NCBI RefSeq assembly: GCF_003148495.1
Contig: NZ_QGGH01000019.1
Location: 23,801 to 87,800 of the forward strand
DNA: 64,000 bases
Origin: Mesorhizobium loti
GTDB lineage: Bacteria > Pseudomonadota > Alphaproteobacteria > Rhizobiales > Rhizobiaceae
Direction: 5' to 3'
Below, piece after piece: positions 8,309 through 17,127 of this stretch. The position numbers were made by a program, and so were the translations under genes. Under the pieces are notes generated by a model. The model had not been told where the DNA came from and did no database searches. It worked only from the letters and a program-made list of their open reading frames with translations. Position 1 is the first letter of the stretch, and every line of letters begins with the position of its first letter.

Positions 8309-10753
8309 TCAGTAGAGGCCGCCGCCGCCGGACTGGATGGCTTGATTGGCCTGCGGCGACAGCGCGCCACCGGTGGCATTGGAGCCGTCGGCGCCCATGC
8401 CGATCACCCAATAGCTGTCGGCGGGACCGGTGCCCGGCTTGAAGGCTTCGATGATGGTGCCCGGATCGCCCGATGCGGCACGCATGCCGGTCTTGCGGTT
8501 GATGGCGACCAGGTTCATGCCTTCGGGCACCTTGAAGTCGACATTCGGCGTGCCGTCCAGCGCCACCCGCATGAAGTCCTTGAAGATTGGTGCTGCGAGA
8601 CCACCACCGGTGGCGCCATGACCCAGGCCGCGCGGCGTGTCGTAGCCCATGTAGAGACCGACGACGAGGTTGGGCGTGTAACCGATGAACCAGGCGTCCT
8701 TTTCGTCGTTCGTCGTTCCGGTCTTGCCGGCGATATGGCGGCCAAGTTCGCCGATGGTGGCACCGGTGCCGCGCTGCACGACACCCTCCATCATCGAAGT
8801 GATCTGGTAGGCCGTCATCGGATCGAGCACCTGCTCGGAATTGTCGACCAGTTCAGGCTCCGGCTGGTTCTGCCATTCGGGCGCATTGCAGCCCTGGCAG
8901 CCACGTTCATCCTGCTTGAACACCGTCTTGCCGTAGCGATCCTGGATGCGGTCGATGAGCGACGGTTTGATCGACTTGCCGCCATTGGCCATGATCGAAT
9001 AGGCCGACACCATGCGCATCACGGTCGTTTCGCCGGAGCCCAGCGCCATCGGCAGATAGGGCGCCAGATGGTCGTAGACGCCAAAGCGCTCGGCATATTC
9101 GACGACCAGCTTCATGCCCATGTCATTGGCAAGCCGCACCGTCATCAGGTTGCGCGACTTCTCGATGCCGGAGCGCAGGGTCGCCGGACCAGCGACGGTC
9201 CCGTCGTAGTTCTTCGGCGTCCAGGTCGTGTTGCCGCTCTGGATGGTGATCGGCCCGTCCATGATCACCGAAGCCGGCGTATAGCCATTGTCGAGCGCCG
9301 CCGAGTAGACGATCGGCTTGAACGAGGAGCCCGGCTGGCGCATGGCTTGCGTCGCGCGGTTGAATTCGGACTGCGCGTAGGAGAAGCCGCCGACCATGGC
9401 CAGCACGCGGCCGGTATGCGGATCCATGGCGATCAGGCCGCCCTCAACCTCCGGAACCTGGCGCAGGCTGTAGGCATTGTCGGAGCCATCGTTCTTCTGC
9501 ACAAAGATGACGTCGCCCGGCTTCAACACCTCCGCCGGCGACTTGGCCTTGACGGTCTTGCCGTCGACCACATGGCGCATGGCAAAACCCATGTCCTCCT
9601 TGCTGACGGTGCCTTCGACGCGTTCCTTGACGATGTCGCCGGATGCCTGGCGCGCGGGCTGCAGGCCGATCGACAGGCCTGTCGCCGAACTGTCGAGCAC
9701 GACGGCGAGCGACCACTCGGGAACATCCTCCAGCCCCTTGACGGCGCCCAGCGGGACGCCCCAATCGCCGGACACGTCGATTGATTTCACCGGTCCGCGA
9801 TAGCCGCGCAGCGTGTCGTATTTCATCAAACCGTTCTGCATCGCCGTGCGGGCAATGAGCTGGACCTTCGGGTCAAGGGTGGTGCGAATGGACAGGCCGC
9901 CCTCATAGAGCGCGTTCTCGCCATAGCGGGCGATGATCTGCCGGCGAACCTCTTCCGTGAAATACTCGCCGGCGAAAAGATAGGAGCCGGTGCGGCGCGG
10001 GGCAACGCCAAGCGGCTCGGCCTTCGCTTTCGCACCCTCTTCGGGGGTGACGTAGCCGTTCTCGACCATCTGGCCGATGACCCAGTTTCGCCGCTCAAGC
10101 GCGCGATCGGCATGCTTGAAGGGATTGTAGTTGGCCGGACCTTTCGGCAGCGATGCCAGATAAGCGGCCTCGGCCACCGTCAATTCGTTCACCGACTTGT
10201 CGAAATAGGTCAGTGCGGCGCCGGCCACACCATAGGCGTTGAAGCCAAAGAAAATCTCATTGAGATAAAGCTCAAGGATACGGTCCTTGGAATAGGCCTG
10301 TTCGATGCGAAACGAAAGGATGGCCTCCTTGACCTTGCGTTCCAGGGAGCGCTCGTTAGTGAGGAGGAAGTTTTTGGCAACCTGTTGGGTGATCGTCGAA
10401 CCGCCCTGCATCGGTCCACCCGAAACGTAAGTGAGCGCCGCGCGGCCCAATCCCGTTATGTCCACGCCAGGGTGGGTGTAGAAATTCTTGTCCTCGGCCG
10501 ACAGAAAGGCCGCCTTGACACGGTCGGGGATCGCCTGAATCGGCAAATACAGGCGCCGTTCGCGCGCATATTCCGCCATGAGAGAGCCATCCGAGGCATG
10601 GATGCGGGTAGTCACCGGCGGCTCGTACTTGGCCAGCACTTCGTAGTCAGGCAGATCCTTTGCCACATGGCCGATGTAGATCGCAACGCCCGCCGCGACC
10701 AGAAGGGCCAGCGTCGTGCCGATGCCAAAAAAATAGCCAATGAGACGAATCAT
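8309..10753 (-). CDS. mrcA: Penicillin-binding protein 1A (transglycosylase/transpeptidase)
   Basis: Bifunctional class A PBP that polymerises and crosslinks peptidoglycan at the periplasmic face. One N-terminal membrane anchor (residues about 5-28). The glycosyltransferase domain shows the catalytic Glu in AAFLSAEDKNFYTHPG (E87) and the GGSTITQQ motif (118-125). The transpeptidase domain has the active-site serine in QPGSSFKP (S476, K479), the SxN motif as SRN, and KTGTT. At 814 residues it is of normal PBP1A length, with an OB-like insertion between the domains. It lies downstream of amiC on the same strand, a common cell-wall pairing. Confidence 0.96.
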   Translation of the reverse strand: MIRLIGYFFGIGTTLALLVAAGVAIYIGHVAKDLPDYEVLAKYEPPVTTRIHASDGSLMAEYARERRLYLPIQAIPDRVKAAFLSAEDKNFYTHPGVDITGLGRAALTYVSGGPMQGGSTITQQVAKNFLLTNERSLERKVKEAILSFRIEQAYSKDRILELYLNEIFFGFNAYGVAGAALTYFDKSVNELTVAEAAYLASLPKGPANYNPFKHADRALERRNWVIGQMVENGYVTPEEGAKAKAEPLGVAPRRTGSYLFAGEYFTEEVRRQIIARYGENALYEGGLSIRTTLDPKVQLIARTAMQNGLMKYDTLRGYRGPVKSIDVSGDWGVPLGAVKGLEDVPEWSLAVVLDSSATGLSIGLQPARQASGDIVKERVEGTVSKEDMGFAMRHVVDGKTVKAKSPAEVLKPGDVIFVQKNDGSDNAYSLRQVPEVEGGLIAMDPHTGRVLAMVGGFSYAQSEFNRATQAMRQPGSSFKPIVYSAALDNGYTPASVIMDGPITIQSGNTTWTPKNYDGTVAGPATLRSGIEKSRNLMTVRLANDMGMKLVVEYAERFGVYDHLAPYLPMALGSGETTVMRMVSAYSIMANGGKSIKPSLIDRIQDRYGKTVFKQDERGCQGCNAPEWQNQPEPELVDNSEQVLDPMTAYQITSMMEGVVQRGTGATIGELGRHIAGKTGTTNDEKDAWFIGYTPNLVVGLYMGYDTPRGLGHGATGGGLAAPIFKDFMRVALDGTPNVDFKVPEGMNLVAINRKTGMRAASGDPGTIIEAFKPGTGPADSYWVIGMGADGSNATGGALSPQANQAIQSGGGGLY

Positions 10754-10966
10754 ACCCGCTCCAGTCCTTGGTTCGGGAATTTCCTAAACGAAGCCGCCTT
10801 TCGCGCAAGCTTTCGAGCCGGTCCCAATCCGTAATCGAAAACCCTTGTCGCCACCATGTGGACAAAATACGGCAATGCCGGATTTCGCGGCCGCGAGCCG
10901 GAAATAAAAGCACCGGGTGTTGTCGTCGCGCAACGCCGCCTCTGGTTGCAGGCGCCGCCAGGCATG

Positions 10967-12229
10967 TCAGCCTCCGGTTCCCGGTCCGGCCTTGGCTGAA
11001 GCAAAAAGCGCGACGGCATTGGTTATGCTCTGGGCGGCCTTGCCCCGCCAGTCGGCGTTGAGCAGCTGCGCCTCGTCCTTGGCGTTCGAGAGGTAACCGA
11101 GTTCGACCAGCACGGACGGCACATCGGGTGCCTTGAGCACCTTGAAGCCCGCCGAACGCTGGGGATTGTTGATAAGGCCGACGCTGGTCGACAGCTGGCC
11201 GACCAGCGTGTGGGCGAAACTCATCGAGAAATTGTGCGTTTCGCGGCGGATCAGGTCGATCAGGATGTCGGTGACTTCCTTTTTGTCGTTCTTGATCTCC
11301 ATGCCGGCGAACTGGTCGGAGAGGTTTTCTCGGTCGGCAAGCGCCTGCGCCTCGGGATCCGAAGCCCTGTCGGAGACGGTGTAGACGGTGGCGCCGCGAA
11401 TGCCCTTGACGCTGATTGTGTCGGCATGGATGGAAATGAGCAGGTCGGCCTCATGCTGCCGGGCAATGCGCACGCGATCGTCCAGACGTAGGAATTCGTC
11501 TGTGTCGCGCGTCATGAACACATCGTAATTGCCGACGGCTGCGAGTTTGTCGCGCAGCTCCGTGGCGAAGGCCAGCGTGACGTTCTTCTCGATGGTGCCG
11601 TTCAGGCCCTCGGCGCCGCCGTCGATGCCGCCATGGCCGGGGTCAATGACCACGGTGAAACGATGGCCCGGATTGGACACCGGTCCGGTGCCGACCCGCC
11701 CTCCCTTGTCGGTCGAAACCGTCGATCCGGTGGTCAGCGCCTGATTTGCAAGTGCGGCATCAAACTCGCGTGCGGAGACCGCCGACATGTCGATGGCAAT
11801 GCGGTAGCCGGTTCCGTCCTCATTCTTGAGCACATCGAGCTTGTCGACGGCGAACGGTCCCTTGCCGGTGAGGATCAGCCGCGAAACGCCCTCGCCGAGT
11901 TCGCCCAGGCGCACACCCTTGACCAGGCCGCGTGCTTTCAAATCCTTGGCGTCAATGGCGAATCTCGTATTGGCGAGATCGATGACAAGGCGGTTGGGGC
12001 CGCGCAACAGGAACCATTTGATATCGGGTTCGCGATCGAAATCCATGACGATGCGCATCTTGGTGGCATCGCCGGCCATCTTGTAGCCCTTTGCCACCAG
12101 CGGAGCGTCGGCGGCATTGGCAATCGAGGAAAAGCCAGAACAGATCGCCAGCAGCAGCAAGAGGCAGAAGGCGCAGAGAATCCGGCCGCCAACACGACAT
12201 CCCTTGTCTGTGAAGTCCGCCAGTCCCAT
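10967..12229 (-). CDS. amiC: N-acetylmuramoyl-L-alanine amidase with AMIN domain
   Basis: Zinc amidase that cleaves the bond between muramic acid and the stem peptide during cell separation. Signal peptide (LCAFCLLLLLAICSGFSSIANA, residues 18-39), an AMIN domain (about 45-150) that targets the septum, and an Amidase_3 domain from about 190. The zinc ligands H199 (IDPGHGG), E214 and H268 (SIHAD), and the catalytic E376 (VLVELGYLSN) are present. GGAAGAGAG precedes the ATG. Such amidases usually need an EnvC/NlpD-type activator, which is not in this window. About 210 bases separate it from mrcA. Confidence 0.95.
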   Translation of the reverse strand: MGLADFTDKGCRVGGRILCAFCLLLLLAICSGFSSIANAADAPLVAKGYKMAGDATKMRIVMDFDREPDIKWFLLRGPNRLVIDLANTRFAIDAKDLKARGLVKGVRLGELGEGVSRLILTGKGPFAVDKLDVLKNEDGTGYRIAIDMSAVSAREFDAALANQALTTGSTVSTDKGGRVGTGPVSNPGHRFTVVIDPGHGGIDGGAEGLNGTIEKNVTLAFATELRDKLAAVGNYDVFMTRDTDEFLRLDDRVRIARQHEADLLISIHADTISVKGIRGATVYTVSDRASDPEAQALADRENLSDQFAGMEIKNDKKEVTDILIDLIRRETHNFSMSFAHTLVGQLSTSVGLINNPQRSAGFKVLKAPDVPSVLVELGYLSNAKDEAQLLNADWRGKAAQSITNAVALFASAKAGPGTGG

Positions 12230-12882
12230 CTCTCTTCCAGTCGCTCCCGGTTTGGCGCCAGGCGCCCGGTCGTTTTTGTCGAAATGCCGGTTAGGCCGCG
12301 AACTCGATTAACGATTGGTATCCAGAGAAGGTTAACCAAGCCTTTTCATGCAGGTCGTAACCCAGACTTACGTTACGGAACTGCTTTTTGCCGGCATCGG
12401 AAATCGGGGTTGCCTTCCACCCCGCCAAATCATAAAAGCGATGGTGGATCACTGCAATCCTGGAACCGCCCTCCTCCGCAGCTTCTTGCTACAGGGTCAG
12501 ACGTAAAGGCGGCTCCTTTCGCTTCACGCGAAAAGGGTTCAGGTGATCGCGACGAATTTCGCAGGCGTGCGCCCGTGGCGGGGGAATCGCCTGCGTGAGG
12601 AAAACGGCCGGGTTTGTCCCCGTGCCGGCTCTGTATGAGCAAACAAGCTGGTCCGGTTCGTCCGGGCTTTGGTTCAAAAGGTTCTGCTGGTGACGATGGC
12701 TTCAAGCGCAATCATGGAAAGGTCCGCATCAAACCGCGCCATTATGGCTGCGGGCGGCACCGCCATGGCGCTCAAGCGGCGGCCGGCGGACGTTAAGATA
12801 TCCGGCACCCACACTCCAGACACGCAGCAGCAGGCATTGCCTCGCAAGCTGCGGCTGACGGCTGCCGGGGGGAAACGAAATA
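12230..12882. other. Intergenic region: RNase E 5' leader and amiC upstream region
   Basis: About 650 bases between the divergent amiC and rne genes. I see no convincing gene. The rne side contains an inverted repeat CGCAGGCG (12560-12567) / CGCCTGCG (12588-12595) and a smaller hairpin CCTTTCGC / GCGAAAAGG near 12516-12535. A long structured leader fits RNase E autoregulation of its own mRNA as known in enterobacteria; that it does so here is inference. Confidence 0.5.
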
Positions 12883-15813
12883 ATGCCCAACAAAATGCTG
12901 ATAGACGCCTCCCACCCGGAGGAAACACGCGTTGTCGTCGTTCGCGGTAACCGTATTGAAGAATTCGACTTTGAATCCCAGGACAAGAAGCAGCTCAAAG
13001 GAAACATCTACCTAGCCCGCGTAACGCGCGTAGAGCCCTCGCTTCAGGCAGCCTTTGTCGAATATGGCGGCAACCGTCACGGTTTTCTCGCCTTCAGTGA
13101 AATTCACCCCGACTACTACCAGATTCCGGTCGCCGATCGTCAGGCACTGCTGCGCGCGGAAGCGCAGGAGGCTGAGGACGAAGAGAACGAGGACGGCGAC
13201 GGCGATGATCGCCAGAGCCGCGATCGTGGGCGGCGCGGCCGCCGGCGCGGTGGCAAGCCCCGCGACCGCGGTGAGCACAAGCGCGATGCAGCCGATTCCG
13301 ACGAGGCAGGCGAAGGCAGCGAAAATGGCGACATCGTTGTCGAGGAGATCTCCCACACCTCCGAGATCATCGAACACGCAGCCGATACATCGGAACATTC
13401 GGATGCCTCGGGGCATGCCGGCGCGTCCGAGCATGAGGAAGCTTCAACTGACCAGGACGAAGCAGAGCCCCGCGAAGGCGGCCCGACATCGATCGCCGCC
13501 GCGGTCGAAGGCGATGTGATTTCCGAAGCCGTTCCCCAAGCGGAACAGGGCAGCGAAGCCACGTCAGGCGACAATGATCGCGGCATGCTCGAGGAAGTGC
13601 AGTCCTCGCATCCGGACGATCACGAGGTCGAATCGGTCGGCGCCGAGGATGCGCTGGAAGAAGTGCGCAACCGCCGCAAGCCGGTGCGCCGCCAGTACAA
13701 GATCCAGGAAGTGATCAAGCGCCGGCAGATCCTGCTGGTGCAGGTCGTCAAGGAAGAGCGCGGCAACAAGGGTGCGGCCCTCACCACCTATCTGTCGCTT
13801 GCCGGCCGCTATTCGGTGCTGATGCCGAACACGGCGCGTGGCGGCGGCATTTCGCGCAAGATCACCAGCGCGGTCGACCGCAAGCGTCTGAAGGAGGTCG
13901 TTGCCGATCTCGAAGTGCCGCAAGGCATGGGCGTCATCCTGCGCACCGCCGGCGAGAGCCGCACCAAGGCCGAGATCAAGCGCGACTACGAATATCTGAT
14001 GCGGCTTTGGGAAAATGTCCGCAATCTCACCTTGCAGTCCACGGCCCCTGCCCTGGTCTACGAGGAAGGCAGCCTGATCAAGCGCTCGGTGCGCGACCTC
14101 TACAACAAGGATATCGACGAGATTCTTGTCTCCGGCGAGGAAGGCTACCGCGAGGCCAAGGACTTCATGCGCATGCTGATGCCGAGCCACGCCAAGGTGG
14201 TTCAGCCGTTCCGCGACACGACGCCGATCTTCGTGCGCAACGGCATCGAGGCACAGCTCGACCGCATGCTGCAGCCGCAGGTGACGCTGAAGAGCGGCGG
14301 CTACATCATCATCAACCAGACCGAAGCGCTGGTTGCCATCGACGTGAATTCGGGCCGTTCCACCAAGGAGCACTCGATCGAGGACACCGCGCTCCACACC
14401 AATCTGGAAGCGGCCGAGGAAGTCGCGCGTCAGCTCAGGCTGCGCGACCTCGCCGGCCTGATCGTCATCGACTTCATCGACATGGAGGAGAACCGCAACA
14501 ACCGCTCCGTCGAGAAGCGGCTGAAGGATCACCTCAAGAACGATCGTGCGCGCATCCAGGTCGGCCGTATCTCGCATTTCGGTCTGATGGAGATGTCACG
14601 CCAGCGCATCCGCGCCAGCGTGCTGGAATCGACCATGAAGCCCTGCCCGCATTGCGGCGGCACCGGCCATGTGCGCTCCGATTCGTCGGTCGCGCTGATG
14701 GTGGTGCGGGCGATCGAGGAATTCCTGCTCAAGGATTCGCGCAGCCACATCACGGTGCGGACGCCGGCGGCGACCGCACTCTACGTGCTCAACCACAAGC
14801 GCGGCACGCTGGTGGAACTCGAAAGCCGCTTCGGGCTGACGATCACCGTCGAGGCCGACGATTCGGTGGGTTCGCAGCACTATGCGATCTTCCGCGGCGC
14901 GCTGGCTGAAAAGCCGGAAGGCTTTGTCGAGGCGCGCAGCTTCCCGGCCTATGTCGAGCCGGAAGAGCCCGAGGACGAGATTGTCGTCGCCGAGGAGGAG
15001 GATGACGAGGCGCCGGTGCAGGCCGAACAGCCACGCCAGCAGCCGCAGCAACAACCCCGACCTGCTGCCGCCGGTGGCGAGGAAGGCGAAGGCCGCGACC
15101 GCAAGCGCCGCAAGCGTCGGCGTCGGCGCGGCGGCAAGGATCGCGATCGCGAACATGGCGCCCCTGCGGACGGTGCTTCCGTCTCGGCTCCGGCCGGTGA
15201 GTTTTCGGACTCCGACTCGGACTCGGCCGCCAGCGATGGCGACACGGAAGCGGACGACAACGCCCCTGTTGGTGTTGCCGAAACGTCCGAGACAGCTGAA
15301 GCTTCAGACGAAGGCCAGGGCAAGAAACGCCGGCGCGGCAAGCGCGGCGGCAAGCGCAACCGCCGCGAAGACGGTGAAGGCGAGGCTGAGGCAAGTGCTG
15401 GCGAAGCAACCGACGCGTCCGAAGTCGAAGTCTCGGCAACCGAGGTGATCGCCGGCGAGCCGGTGGTTGCCGCAGCGGCCGAAGAGCCGGTGGCGCTTGC
15501 TCCGGCCAATGACGACGCGCCGAGCACGAAGAAGCCACGCCGTGCCGCCAAGCCGAAGAAGGCCGCGGCCGAAATCGTCGCCGAAGAGCCGGCTGCCGAG
15601 GCGGAAGCACCGGTCGAGACGCCGGCCACGGCGTCCGACGAGGCGGTGGCTGTCGAGAAGGCTCCGAAGGCCCGCCCGTCGCGGCGCAAGCCGGCGGCGG
15701 TGAATGCGCCGGTCGAGCCGGTGGTGTCTTCGACCGTGGCCGAGGAACCGGCCGCGAAAACCGAGGACAAGCCGAAGCGCGGCGGATGGTGGCAGCGGAA
15801 GGGCTTTTTCTAA
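12883..15813 (+). CDS. rne: Ribonuclease E
   Basis: Endoribonuclease of the RNA degradosome and rRNA/tRNA processing. The S1 domain begins near residue 36 (LKGNIYLARVTRVEPSLQAAFVEYG) and is interrupted by a highly charged insertion of about 170 residues (about 92-262), resuming at YKIQEVIKRRQILLVQV. The DNase-I-like catalytic part has IDVNSGRS (about 485-492) and IVIDFIDMEE (about 525-534). The zinc-link CPHCGGTGH has C588 and C591. From about 690 the tail is Arg/Glu/Ala-rich and probably disordered, ending GWWQRKGFF, a scaffold-type end. 976 residues; GGGGGGAAA precedes the ATG. Confidence 0.97.
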   Translation: MPNKMLIDASHPEETRVVVVRGNRIEEFDFESQDKKQLKGNIYLARVTRVEPSLQAAFVEYGGNRHGFLAFSEIHPDYYQIPVADRQALLRAEAQEAEDEENEDGDGDDRQSRDRGRRGRRRGGKPRDRGEHKRDAADSDEAGEGSENGDIVVEEISHTSEIIEHAADTSEHSDASGHAGASEHEEASTDQDEAEPREGGPTSIAAAVEGDVISEAVPQAEQGSEATSGDNDRGMLEEVQSSHPDDHEVESVGAEDALEEVRNRRKPVRRQYKIQEVIKRRQILLVQVVKEERGNKGAALTTYLSLAGRYSVLMPNTARGGGISRKITSAVDRKRLKEVVADLEVPQGMGVILRTAGESRTKAEIKRDYEYLMRLWENVRNLTLQSTAPALVYEEGSLIKRSVRDLYNKDIDEILVSGEEGYREAKDFMRMLMPSHAKVVQPFRDTTPIFVRNGIEAQLDRMLQPQVTLKSGGYIIINQTEALVAIDVNSGRSTKEHSIEDTALHTNLEAAEEVARQLRLRDLAGLIVIDFIDMEENRNNRSVEKRLKDHLKNDRARIQVGRISHFGLMEMSRQRIRASVLESTMKPCPHCGGTGHVRSDSSVALMVVRAIEEFLLKDSRSHITVRTPAATALYVLNHKRGTLVELESRFGLTITVEADDSVGSQHYAIFRGALAEKPEGFVEARSFPAYVEPEEPEDEIVVAEEEDDEAPVQAEQPRQQPQQQPRPAAAGGEEGEGRDRKRRKRRRRRGGKDRDREHGAPADGASVSAPAGEFSDSDSDSAASDGDTEADDNAPVGVAETSETAEASDEGQGKKRRRGKRGGKRNRREDGEGEAEASAGEATDASEVEVSATEVIAGEPVVAAAAEEPVALAPANDDAPSTKKPRRAAKPKKAAAEIVAEEPAAEAEAPVETPATASDEAVAVEKAPKARPSRRKPAAVNAPVEPVVSSTVAEEPAAKTEDKPKRGGWWQRKGFF

Positions 15814-15847
15814 GCCTTTCAGTCACTTGAAGTGATTTTTTGATAAA

Positions 15848-15889
15848 AAAGAGTCCCGTGCCATCCTGAAAGATAGCGCGGGACTTTTG
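15848..15889 (+). terminator. Rho-independent terminator of rne
   Basis: AGTCCCGTGC (15852-15861) pairs with GCGCGGGACT (15876-15885), ten pairs with one G-U, followed by TTTTG, about 35 bases after the rne stop codon. Confidence 0.85.
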
Positions 15890-15935
15890 CTTCAAACATT
15901 GCCGAATTGAAACGGCGAATTCGCTGCTTCACCTG

Positions 15936-16166
15936 CTAGCGCAGTTTCAGCACCTCGCCGTCCCTGTAAACCAAGGACGCCTGGCGATTGGCTGCCATAT
16001 GGGTCCGTGCGAACTTGCGGCAGCGTTCGTCAGCATTGATTTGGCGCTCTACCCAACGTCGCCAATGAGGATCGGACAAGGCAATACGCTCCGCCTCCAG
16101 AAGACTTACGCCATGGCGAGAGCGAACCTCCTTGATATGCAATATCCAGCGATTCCGATCTTCCAT
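15936..16166 (-). CDS. Small basic hypothetical protein
   Basis: 76 residues, rich in Arg, Trp and His (MEDRNRWILHIKEVRSRHG at the start; HWRRWVERQINADERCRKFA in the middle). No signal peptide or membrane span. The charged helical look suggests a nucleic-acid- or protein-binding role, but I recognise no family. It lies 27 bases downstream of glsA on the same strand and may be its operon partner. The upstream Shine-Dalgarno is weak (GAGCAGG). Confidence 0.6.
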   Translation of the reverse strand: MEDRNRWILHIKEVRSRHGVSLLEAERIALSDPHWRRWVERQINADERCRKFARTHMAANRQASLVYRDGEVLKLR

Positions 16167-16193
16167 GGCTGCCTGCTCGATCCTGTTGCATTC

Positions 16194-17123
16194 CTAAGGA
16201 GCGAAGATCGACCAGTTCATCATCCTGGCCAGCTTTTCCAGCGCAATCGACCCCAGCTTGGAATTGCCGTTGGCATTGAGGCCGGGCGACCAGACGGCAA
16301 GCGAGGCCACGCCCGGCACGATGCCCAATATGCCACCGCCGACGCCGCTTTTGCCGGGGATGCCGACACGGAAGGCGAAATCACCGGAACCGTCATAGTG
16401 GCCGCAGGTCAGCATCATCGCGCCGATGCGGCGTGCTCGCTCGGCCGACACCACGGAATGCCCGGTCGCCGGGTTCTTGCCGCCATTGGCGAGGAAGCGG
16501 CCGGCGAGCGCCAGTTGCCGGCAACTCATGGCGATGGCGCAGTGGTGGAAGTAGACACCCAGCGCCAACTCCGGCGCATGGTGGAGATTACCGAAGGATT
16601 TCATGTAGTTGGCAAGCGCGAAGTTGCGGTAGCCGGTGGCCCGTTCGGACGCCGCGACCTCTCGGTCGATAATGATCGTCTCGTCATCGGCCAGAAACTG
16701 GATGAAGCGCAGGATTTCGCCGATCGCTTCACGCGGCTGGTGGCCGGCAAGCAGGATGTCGGAAATGACGATGGCGCCGGCATTGATGAACGGATTGCGC
16801 GGAATGCCGTTCTCATGCTCGAGCTGCACGATCGAGTTGAACGGGTTGCCTGACGGTTCGCGCCCGACCCGCTGCCACAGCGCGTCGCCGACATTGCCGA
16901 GCGCCAGCGTCAGCGTGAACACCTTCGAGATGCTCTGGATCGAAAAGGCCTGTTCGGCGTCACCCGCCATCAGCACGCGGCCGTCATTGGTGACCACCGC
17001 GATGCCGAATCTCTTCGGATCGACCTTGCCCAGCTGCGGAATGTAGGAAGCGACGTCGCCGCGATCGGTGCGCTCGGCCATTTCGGCTGCGACTTCGGCC
17101 AGCGCTTGTTCGAGTTCCGGCAT
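16194..17123 (-). CDS. glsA: Glutaminase
   Basis: Hydrolyses glutamine to glutamate and ammonia in the cytoplasm. 309 residues, the usual length of the serine-dependent beta-lactamase-like glutaminase. The S-x-x-K catalytic motif is SISK (S64, K67) in AFSIQSISKVFTL; PFINAGAI and ERATGYRNFALANY, two family blocks, follow, and the C-terminal GKSGVGGGI glycine-rich loop is intact. It begins 4 bases after the aminotransferase gene, so the two are very probably co-transcribed and may work together in amino-nitrogen turnover. Confidence 0.95.
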   Translation of the reverse strand: MPELEQALAEVAAEMAERTDRGDVASYIPQLGKVDPKRFGIAVVTNDGRVLMAGDAEQAFSIQSISKVFTLTLALGNVGDALWQRVGREPSGNPFNSIVQLEHENGIPRNPFINAGAIVISDILLAGHQPREAIGEILRFIQFLADDETIIIDREVAASERATGYRNFALANYMKSFGNLHHAPELALGVYFHHCAIAMSCRQLALAGRFLANGGKNPATGHSVVSAERARRIGAMMLTCGHYDGSGDFAFRVGIPGKSGVGGGILGIVPGVASLAVWSPGLNANGNSKLGSIALEKLARMMNWSIFAP

Positions 17124-17127
17124 GGCC

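Noticed and set aside
8342..9784. A 480-codon plus-strand frame within the PBP1A gene
   Set aside because: Shadow of the mrcA coding strand; no recognisable motifs.
12489..12677. A 62-codon minus-strand frame in the rne leader
   Set aside because: It lies in an intergenic, hairpin-rich leader and has no Shine-Dalgarno or family; likely chance.
13564..14577. A 337-codon minus-strand frame inside rne
   Set aside because: Antisense shadow of the catalytic domain of RNase E.
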